DNA of 64,000 nt from assembly GCA_963920665.1 (NCBI GenBank), contig OY987265.1, positions 625,001-689,000 of the forward strand. The letters run 5' to 3'. Source of the DNA: Straminergon stramineum (lineage: Eukaryota; Streptophyta; Bryopsida; Hypnales; Calliergonaceae). Below, piece by piece: positions 56,265 through 64,000 of the stretch; within the stretch, counting starts at the first letter, position 1; every line of letters begins with the position of its first letter. The notes below the pieces were generated by a model. The model ran no database searches, was not told the DNA's origin, and worked only from the letters and a program-made list of their open reading frames with translations. The position numbers and the translations under genes are program-made.

Positions 56265-57941
56265 ATGTCGCAGCTTAGGAGGACTAGAGGCGGACATGCC
56301 AATTCCAGTGCACCCCCAGCGGAGGTAAAGCTCCGGAAGGTAGTTCCGGTTGTTCCCTCCACCGAACCAGCCAAGTCCCAACTCATGGAAGACTTGAACT
56401 CCATGGGCTGCTTAGGGTTTGTAGATAAACCCTAGGGCTTTAAAGAAGAGTCCATAGTCAAAGAACTCTTGGGCAAGCTGTCCAATGAGTTTGACAACAC
56501 TCCGCGAGCCGTTCCACATCTGTGGACGGAAGACATGTGGAGAACCGCCTATAGTTTCCGCGTAGGAGGGCTAGGAATGGCAAGCCGGAAGGATGAGTTC
56601 TGCCGTGGGAAGTTCGGGGGAGCAGTCAACCCGAAAGACGGATATGCGGTGGATGACTGCATCAATGAGCGGCAGCGCCGGCTGTTGAAATTTTTAGTTC
56701 CGGTCCTTCATCCGGAAAAACTGACGAGGGTGACTATCTCCCTTGCCAATACAATTTTTGGCTCTCTGAGTGGAGACCAGAAAGTTGACTAGGCTCGGAT
56801 CCTTTCCGAGCTGGTCATCCAACTCGTAGGAAGAGTGGGGAAGAGTAGGGCCACTCCGGTGTGCCCCTATCTCATGCACCTCTATCATTCGCACCAGCTC
56901 CTGAGCGCACCGGAGGAGAAGAGGTGGAAGGCTTAGGAAACTCTCCTAAAATACGGAGAATCGAAAACGGATGAGGAGATGGAATCCGGTTCTGATCCCG
57001 AGGAGAACAGAGAGTCGGAGGAAGAGGAGACGCCAATGCCGGTCATCAAACGGCAGAAGACAACCTCTCCCAACAAGAGGGGGACGCCGCCCGCTCGTGA
57101 CACCCCGGCCCTAGAGGAGAAGCCGGAGGTCGAGAAGAAGGTGTCAGAAGAATCGGATCCCGATGATCCGTTCAGATCACTCGTAAAGAACTTATGCAAT
57201 ATACGAGCGGATTGGGAGATGAAAAGGAAGATGCTGATAGCAATCGGGAGGATGGTGGGAGCAGCACCCGATCGGGAGCTATCGAAAAAGGTGGCGGCTT
57301 GTATTTCTGATCCGGTCGAGTCCCGGAAGTAGGAAGCAGAGATCCGCCGGCTACAAAAGGAGGTGGATCGGATGAAGACGGAGATCCTGGTGCACCAGGA
57401 GAACTTTGCCGCCACCAAATCGATTGCAGAGGATGCTCGGCAGATGATGGAGCAAGTGAAGGCCACGTTCGCGGAGACCGAAACGGCCCTCACCAAGGCC
57501 AAGTTATTTGACGAGCGGGTGCACGAGGAGAAGAAGCTATCCGGTTCCCGGATGGTGCGAATCCTCAACGACTTTGCCGAGCAGGTAGAAGCGGCAATGA
57601 AGGAGGCACGGAAGGCAGCGAACCGGATGGAGGAGAGTACTCGGATACTGTCGGGAGCAACCTGCTCTCGCAGTATCCGACTCTCGGATATCTCCCTCCC
57701 GGATTCGTTCCCGGAAGTGACAGTAGGAGAGGGGAAGGATACGACCCCCAAGTCCAAGAGAACGACCCAAGCCGGCACGCTTAGAACTGCCATCGACTTG
57801 GACTCACCGCCCGCGTCCACAAAAGGCAATCCGGTTCCTCGACCTCAGGAAGTAGAGAGGAGTCAGAATCTAAACGAGGTTTTCGAGCAAATGGACTCGG
57901 GAGCAGACAGCGCGACCATCGGATCGTGGATAGGGACTTAG
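56265..57941 (+). pseudogene. LTR-embedded coiled-coil protein gene of unit C (558 codons, four nonsense mutations)
   Basis: One frame runs from MSQLRRTRGG to a TAG at 57939-57941 without a frameshift. It is broken only by TAG at 56433, 56790, 56934 and 57330. Domains: ~40-215 conserved globular domain (SMGCLGF ... HLYHSHQLLS); ~235-260 acidic; ~260-272 basic IKRQKTTSPNKRG, nuclear-signal-like; ~355-460 coiled coil (AEIRRLQKEVDRMKTE ... QVEAAMKEARKAANRME); a Ser/Pro/Thr-rich tail. Sister copy B has Trp, Trp and Gln at the first three stops; unit D has Gln at the fourth. In-frame upstream GTG (56202) adds MRLGE-like residues, but the MSQLRR Met is conserved as MPQLRR in other units. Function is unknown. 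Possible classes are gag-like or plant-transposon accessory protein. Confidence 0.88.
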
Positions 57942-60900
57942 GATGTACAGAGTAGGTAGAGTAGGAACAGATACGGAACCTGTTCCGGTCCAGTTGGAAG
58001 TAGGTAGAACTGGAAAGTTTGACCGAGATGGCGGCGGAACTTTCGCGAGTTTTCCCGCCCATTTGTAACTTTTTGAAATGTATATAGTCAACGCCCGCGA
58101 GGGACGTTGGGAGTCTTGTTTTTGCAATTTCTGTTGTACCTTTGTATGCGCTCTCTTGTTGTGTGTGTCTCCCAAGCTTGATAAGTTTGCATGATGTAGA
58201 GTTAGGAAGGTGTAAGGCAGAGTTGTGGTTAGATTTCTCCCCTTAGTGCGATAGTTTCCGATCCTTAGTGTGTGTGCAGGTTGCGTAAGTGTTGGAAGTG
58301 TATTTTAGTGCTTCAGCAAGATCTAGGGTTTTAAAGTTTCGGGTGAGATAGCTGCTGTTAGGCTAGGCGGATAGGGAGGGTATCCTTAGTCGCGCTAGAA
58401 CTCCTAGAAGGGTAGTCCGGTCGAGTGTCCGACCTTCTGAAAGGTCTCATCACCATAGTTGGTAAACGGAATGATCCTTGGTACTATTGGAACGGACGAG
58501 TACACTTGTAACCACCTAGCTTCGCACAGGTAGGAGTTGGCATTGAGGTCGTTGTAGTAAGAACGGATCGTACGGAGGATCTCTGTGTGACCTGCATTCC
58601 GGATTGCTGTCAGGAGTGTTGTGAGGGATCAAATCGGATCCGAGTTAGTTAGGAGAGGAAGGGAGAGAACAGTGGGTCTTCAACCACTATAATCCGTAGA
58701 AGGAGTGGTGGGCCTACCACTCAGAAACCTAAGCGGCGAACCCTCTGATGGTTCAACAGAGGCAAAACTAAACCGGAAGAGTGTTGGGAAGATACGGGGA
58801 CCAGTCGGAGCGGATTGGTTAAGAGTAGTACCAGGACCGGAATTGTTGAGGTCCTAGAGATTGAGAGAATTGGTTTTAACGGAGGATTTATGAATCGGGT
58901 GGGAAGTAATCCGGTTCTGATCCTCTGGGTGGTTGATTGTTTCCGGTTTTAGATCTAGGACCGGAAAGGAAGTTTTAGAGGGTGAAAGCGCTTACTCGTC
59001 CAAATCAAGTAAATACTTCACAGAATCTCGTGGTTTCAATCTTTAGAGTTACTTTGTTATGCTCTAGAGTGATTTTTGTGAGCATAATAGGGAATTTACT
59101 TATCCTATGCTGCGATATGTAGCCTTCACTTGCTCCATTATCTGCCGAGCATCCTCTGCAATCGATTTGGTGGCGGCAAAGTTCTCTTAGTGCACCAAGA
59201 TCTCCGTCTTCATCCGATCCACCTCCTTTTGTAACCGGTGGATCTCTGCTTCCTACTTCCGAGACTCGACCGGATCAGAAATACAGGCCGCCACCTTTTC
59301 CGATAGCTCCCGGTTGGGTGTTGCTCCCACCATCCTCCTGATTGCTATCAGCATCTTCCTTTTCATCTCCCAATCCGCTCGTATGTCGCATAAGGTTTTT
59401 ACGAGTGATCTGAACAGATTTTCGGGATCCGATTCTTTTGACACCTTCTTCTCGACCTCCGGCTTCTCCTCTAGGGCCGGGGTGTCACGAGCGGGCAGCG
59501 TCCCCCGCTTGTTGGGAGAGGTCGTCTTCTACCGTTTGATAACCGGCATTGGCGTCTCCTCTTCCTCTGACTCACTGTTCTCCTCGGGATCGGAATTGGA
59601 TTCCATCTTCTCATCCGTTTCCGATTCTCCGTATTTCAGGAGAGTTTCCTGAGCCTTCCACCTCTTCTCCTCCGGTGCGCTCAGGAGCTGGTGCGAATGA
59701 TAGAGGTGCATGAGATAGGGGCACACCGGAGTGGCCCTACTCTTCCCCACTCTTCCTACGAGTTGGGTGACCAGCTCGGAAATGATTCGAGCCCAATCAA
59801 CTTTCTGGTCTTGTCTCAAAGAGCCGAAAATTGTGTTGGTGAGGGAGATAGTCACCCTCGTCGGTTTTTCCGGATGAAGGACCGGAACTAAAAATTTCAA
59901 CAGCCGGCGCTGCTGCTCATCGATGCAGTCGTCCACCGCGTATCCGTCTTTCGGGTTGACCGCTCCCCCGAACTTCCCACGGCAGAACTCATCCTTCTGG
60001 CTTGCCATTCCTAGCCCTCCTACGCGGAAACTATAGGCGGTTCTCCACATGTCTTCCGTCCACAGATGTGGAACGGCTCGTAGAGTGTTGTCAAACTCAT
60101 TGGACAGCTTGCCCAAGAGCTGTTTGACCATAGACTCTTCTTTGAAGCCCCAAGGTTTCTCTACAAACCCTAGGCAACCCATGGAGTTCAAATCTTCCAT
60201 GAGTTGGGACTTAGCTGGATCGGTGGAGGGAACAATCGGAACTACCTTCCGGAGCTTTACCTCTACTAGGGGTACACTGGAACTGGCCTATCCGCCTCTA
60301 GTCCTCCTAAGTTGCGGCATGGACACGGATTGGTGCGCTGGGGATCCTTTCCGATACTCCCTCGCTATCTCTCCTAGCCGCATGCCTCGTTCTCGCTTTC
60401 GCTCTTCGATCTCAACCGGTAATTAAAGCTCGAACGCTTAAGGACCACAAGTCTCGCAACAGACACTAGCACAAAAGACTGTCACGGGAAACTAATCGAC
60501 AGGCACAAAGGCAAACATAGAGCACAGACAGCGTTGGGCAAATGAGAATGAGAAAGAGTTTGACCTAGGTAATTCCAGTTCTTTTATAGTCGTTGGACTC
60601 CCTGCCACCTCATCCTGACTCATTCCAGATCCGGTTCGTCTAAGGTATCCGGTCCATCCCTATCCGGTTAGACATCCGCTCCTATCTGTTCACTCCCTAG
60701 AACTTGGATTGAGTAGATCTTTCCACTATCTCATTTTCCGCTTCTTATTCAGATCTAGATGGTTTCATAGCTAATTCCGGATACCTATATGTATTTTCCG
60801 GTTAGCTTGACTTGCTAAACCAAAAAAATCTAAAATTGCACTCTGTGACACTCATTCCTATTGCGGTTAAGTTTTGCCTCTGTTTGACCATCAGAGGGTT

Positions 60901-61697
60901 CGCCACTTGATTTTGTGAGTGGTAGGCCCACCACTCCTTCCATAGATTATAGTGGCTGAAGGCCCACTATCCTATCTATTCCTCTCCTAACTTAACTCAG
61001 ATCCAGTTTGATCCCTCACAACAACCCGGACAGCAATCCGGTTTGCAGGTCACATAGGGACCCCCTGTACAATCCTTTCTTACTACAACGATCTTGATGC
61101 CAATTCCTACCCGTGCGAAGCTAGGTGGTTACAAGTGTACTCGTTTGTTCCAACACTTACCAGAGCTATTCTGTTTATCAGCTAAGGTGGTCAGACCTCT
61201 CAGAAGATTGGACACTCAACCGGATTTCCCACCCAGGAGTTCTAGCGCGACTAAGGATACCCTCCCTATCCGCCTAACTTAACAACAACTTTCTCACCCG
61301 GAACTCAAAACTCTAGATTTGCTGAGGCATTGAAGTCCACTCCCAACACTTCCACAACCTGCTCACATACACTAAAGATCGGAAACTTACACACGAAGGG
61401 GAGAATTCAATTCACAACTCACTCCTACACCTTCCTAACTCTACGCCATGCAACCCTGCCAAGCTTAGGAGATACACACAACACAAGAGCACATACAAAG
61501 GTACAAGGAATTTGCAAAGAGAAAAACACATAATACCCTTCGTAGGGATTGACTTAAATACAATCAAAAAGTACAAGTGGGCGAAAAAGCTTGCAAAAGT
61601 TCTGCCGCAACTTCGGCTGGACTTTTCGGTCCTACCTACTCCTAACTGGATCAGAACAGGATCCGAATTTGTTCCTAACATTCCTATTATTTACATA

Positions 61698-63381
61698 CTA
61701 AGTGCCCACCCGAGATCCAATGGTGTCACTATTTGCTTCCGGCTCCATTTGCTCAAAGATCTCGTTTAAATTCCGATTCCGTTTTCCCTCTTGAGGGTTA
61801 GGAACTGGGTCGTCATTTGTGGATTCGAGGGTTGAGTCTAAGTCGATGGTGGTTCCGGGTGTATTAGCCAGATTCGCCTTAGCCTTCGATCTCTTGGACT
61901 TGGGAGTGGCATCCTTCCCCTCCCTTGCCGTTGCATCCGAGAACGAATCCGGAAGAGATATGTCGGAGAGTTGAATATCTCAAGAGCAGGTGGCTCCTGA
62001 CAGTATCCACGTACTCTCCTCCATCTGGTCCGCCGCCTTCCGCGCCTCCTTCATTGCCGCTTCAACTTGCTCGGCAAAGTTTGTGAGAATCCTGACCATG
62101 CGGGCCCCGGATGGCTTCTTTTCATCATGCACCTTTTTCATCAAACAGCTTAGTCTTGGCGGCGGCCGTTCTAATCTCCCTGAATGTGGCCTTCACTTGC
62201 TCCACCATTTTCTAAGCCTCATCCGCCATTGATCGAGAGGCTGCAAAGTTCTCTTTGAGTACAAGGAGTTCCACCTTCACTCGATCCACCTCCTCTTACA
62301 ACCTTCGGATCTCTGTCTCTTGTTTTTGGATTTCGATTGGATCAGAGATGCAGCTCGCCACCTTCTTTAGTAGCTCTCTATCTGGCGGCGCTCCCACCAA
62401 CTTTTCAATCGCGAGCAGGATCCTTCTCTTCAGTTTCCAATTTGCTCTCACGTCACATAGGATTTTGACGAGAGGGTTGAATAGATCGTCGAGATTTGAT
62501 TCCTCTGACACGGTCTTCTCAACCTTCGGTCTCTAGTTCGGGGCCGAGGTATCATGACTGGGTGGCATCCCTTGCTTGTGAGGTGAGGTTGTCTTCTGTC
62601 GCTTGATCAGCGGCATCACTGGCTCCTCATCCTCTGACTTGTTGTCTTCCCTAGAATTGGAACCGGATTCGACTTCGTCATCCATTTCCAATTCTCCATA
62701 CTTCAGGAGGACTTCCTGAGCCCTCAACATGTTCTCCTCTCCAACACTTAGGAGTTGATGGGAATGGTAGAGATGGATGAGGTAGGGACACATAGGAGTG
62801 GCCCTAGTCTTTCCAACTCTACCTACGAGCTGGGTGACCAGATCAGAAATGATCCAGGCCCAGTTGACTCTCCAATCTCCTCTCAGGGCACCGAAGATGG
62901 TATTCGTAAGGGAGATTATCACCCTCGTAGGCTTTTCTGGATGTAGGATCGGAACGAGGAACTACAGAAGTCGGCGGTGACACTTGTCTACGTAGTCCTC
63001 TACAGCATATCCGTCCTTCGGGTTGACCGCACTCTGGAACTTGCCTCGGACGAACTCGTCTTTCCGATTTGCCATTCCTAATCCCCCTGACCGGAAATTG
63101 TACACCGCTCTCCAGACATCCTCTGTCCAGAGATGCGAAACTGCTCTCATGGTGTTGTCAAACTCATTGGACAGTTTATCCAAGAGTTCCCTCATCATAA
63201 CTTCCTCCCTGAAGCTCTAGGGTTTTTCTGCAAACCCCAGGCAACCCATGGAAGTCAAATCTTCCATGAGTTGGGACTTGGTTGGTTCGATAGAGGGAAT
63301 AACCGGAATTACCTTCTGGAGCTTCACCTCCACTGAGGACTTACTAGCCTATTCACCTCTACTTCTCCTAAGTTGCGGCAT
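61698..63381 (-). pseudogene. LTR-embedded coiled-coil protein gene of unit A
   Basis: The gene starts MPQLRRSRG at 63381 and ends GSRVGT at a TAG near 61698. Open pieces are 63198-62962 (MMRELLDKLSNEFDNT), 62922-62533 (LTNTIFGALRGDW, HLYHSHQLLS, LIKRQKTTSP) and 62511-62296 (LLAIEKLVGAPPDREL). Stops occur near the N-terminus (twice), before FLVPILHPEKP, after SAPN, and twice in the coiled coil. One frameshift follows KTKLFDEK near 62145. It is closest in sequence to unit D. Confidence 0.8.
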
Positions 63382-63901
63382 GGACACGGATGCGAGCTCA
63401 GAACCCCTTTCCAATTCTACCTCACTCTCTTCTAGCCGCATGTTCCATTCCTTACTTTTTCTCTCTGATCTCAACCGGAAATCAAAACAATAACAACACA
63501 ACTCTCGAAAAAGACACTTTCACACAAACCCAACATGGAAAGCTAAGTCATAGACAAGAGCAGGGAGCTCAGAGCATGGAGAGCGATAAGACAAGTGAAA
63601 AATGCAAAAGAGGTTCAATTGGGCAGGTTAGCCCTTATATAGTCATTGGACCCTTGTCACCTCATCATGACCTATTCCGGATCCAGTTCCTCCACGATAT
63701 CCGGTCCATCCCCAATCCGGTTAGACATCCGTTCTCATCCATTCTTCTATTGGGATCAGATTGGAGCTAATCCATCTACTACCTTATTTTCCTTCTCTAT
63801 TTTAGCTCTCGATGGTTCCTTAGCTAGATCCAGGTACCTACTTCTTGGTTTCTTGTTAGTTTTACTAGGTAAACCAAAAAAATTAAAGTTTCACGTCGCC
63901 A

Positions 63902-64000
63902 CACGCAGACTTCCCGAGAAACCCAGAAAAGTCAGATTCTACAAATCTGGAACCTAGGCCCACGCTTGGAAACCTAGATTAGATTCAAAATTCAAATCCT
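63902..64000 (-). mobile_element. Fragment of an F-like unit at the window edge
   Basis: In reverse complement this 99 bp matches unit F at about 30481-30577: AGGATTTGAATTTTGAATCT, GTGGGCCTAGGTTCC, GGTTTCTCGGGA and GTCTG in the same order. It therefore comes from another copy of that family, just after its coding region, and continues beyond the window. Confidence 0.7.

Larger units (their letters stand above)
55734..59117 (+). mobile_element. LTR-like unit C, complete, 3384 bp, TSD CGTGG/TGTAG
   Basis: This is the only uninterrupted member of the A-E family. It starts TGTCACAACATGC at 55734 and ends TGCTGCGATA at 59117, where CA has become TA. The left target copy is CGTGG (55729-55733) and the right copy TGTAG (59118-59122). 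The two differences are C-to-T and G-to-A. It has a TATA at 55995, one long coding region (56265-57941), then about 1.2 kb of non-coding 3' sequence shared by all units. There is no repeat of the 5' end at the 3' end and no primer site, so the whole unit behaves as a single LTR. Confidence 0.92.
55267..60383 (-). pseudogene. LTR-embedded coiled-coil protein gene of unit B, split by unit C
   Basis: The minus-strand frame starts at ATG 60383 (MRLGEIAREYRKG) or MPQLRR at 60320. It is open from 60200 to 59529 (223 codons) and gives the best view of the conserved domain: MEDLNSMGCLGFVEKPWGF, LLGKLSNEFDNT, AVPHLWTEDMWRTAY, NPKDGYAVDDCI, LHPEKPTRVTISLTNTIFG, VDWARIISELVTQLVGRVGK and CPYLMHLYHSHQLLS. 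Stops occur in the N-terminal tail (TAG), after PMPVIKR, after VESRK and in LVH*ENF. The coiled coil is cut at KAT by unit C and resumes at 55733-55267, ending DSATIGS. Trp and Gln at sites where unit C has TAG establish the ancestral codons. Confidence 0.85.
54091..60850 (-). mobile_element. LTR-like unit B (3371 bp in two pieces), inserted in A, TSD CTCAT
   Basis: Pieces are 59123-60850 and 54091-55733. It starts TGTCACAGAGTGCAA at 60850 and ends GCTGCGACA at 54091, with perfect CTCAT duplication. The TATA-like site is near 60583-60590. The unit is closely related to unit C and more distantly to A and D. Unit C is inserted within its coding region. No internal region or second LTR accompanies it. 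Confidence 0.92.
53757..63901 (-). mobile_element. LTR-like unit A (3380 bp in two pieces), outermost of the right nest
   Basis: Pieces are 60856-63901 and 53757-54090, counting CTCAT once (minus strand). It starts TGGCGACGTG at 63901 and ends CTGCGACA at 53757. Unit B interrupts it in its 3' non-coding part with CTCAT duplicated at 54086-54090 and 60851-60855. A TATA-like ttatatag lies near 63635-63642. Left flank CCAAT and right flank CACGC do not match, so no TSD is visible. The right flank resembles unit F sequence while the left flank is the disrupted host frame, so recombination between insertions is likely. Confidence 0.85.

Noticed and set aside
56933..57829. 298-codon minus-strand ORF in unit C
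   Set aside because: Antisense shadow of the embedded gene. Its Ser-rich composition is what reverse translation of the coiled-coil region gives, and the sense strand is conserved in five copies.
55734..59117. Interpretation as a TRIM or TR-GAG element with short terminal repeats
   Set aside because: I compared the first and last few hundred bases and saw no direct terminal repeat, primer site or polypurine tract inside the unit. A search with alignment software could still overturn this.
1..64000. tRNA, rRNA and other structured RNA genes
   Set aside because: No cloverleaf with A and B boxes or rRNA-like sequence was recognised by eye. A covariance-model scan was not possible.

Overview
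The window is nuclear DNA of a land plant and is almost entirely transposon-derived. The plant assignment rests on an Athila/Tat-like Ty3 retrotransposon with a tRNA-Asp-type primer site, CACTA, hAT and Tourist-type DNA transposons, and one intron-containing heavy-metal-associated (HMA) domain gene. C-to-T decay at CHG sites in one element also fits plant DNA methylation. The sequence does not let me name the lineage.

Layout. 1-4518: two copies of a ~3.4 kb LTR-like unit, one (D) inserted head-to-head into the other (E). 4519-11100: old repeats with GGATGAAGTTT hairpins and a probable old LTR. 11100-11600: an isolated GC-rich island that may be a gene remnant. 11600-17760: AT-rich, no supported gene. 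17763-19485: two Tourist-type elements that abut and share one TTA. 20004-21367: the one convincing host gene, a 360-residue HMA protein with a 281-bp intron. 22573-22986: a third Tourist element. 23000-28060: degenerate tandem repeats and a few weak ORFs. 28062-31566: unit F, a diverged relative of the 3.4 kb units with a perfect 5-bp target duplication (TSD).

32872-53756 is a four-level nest. A small host reading frame is split by a CACTA element (33048-53145, TSD CAA). The CACTA holds a 362-bp hAT-type MITE (36644-51302, TSD ATTTAAAC). The MITE holds a 14.3 kb Ty3-type LTR retrotransposon (36796-51087, TSD TTCAT, minus strand). The retrotransposon has gag-pol in one frame, broken by stops and a frameshift, plus an extra 5' ORF with a zinc knuckle and an unbroken 675-residue ORF of unknown function between pol and the 3' LTR. 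Its LTRs differ at only about ten positions apart from an AT microsatellite.

53757-63901: three more 3.4 kb units nested in one another (A contains B, B contains C). Each unit starts TG and usually ends CA; where a TSD can be seen it is 5 bp. There is a TATA box near the 5' end, no internal terminal repeat and no primer site. Each encodes the same ~560-residue protein, with a conserved N-terminal domain, a basic patch and a coiled coil. They look like solo LTRs that carry a gene inside the LTR, which is the most unusual observation here. Every copy of that gene is broken. Comparison of copies shows that the stops in unit C arose at CAG or TGG codons in CHG context.
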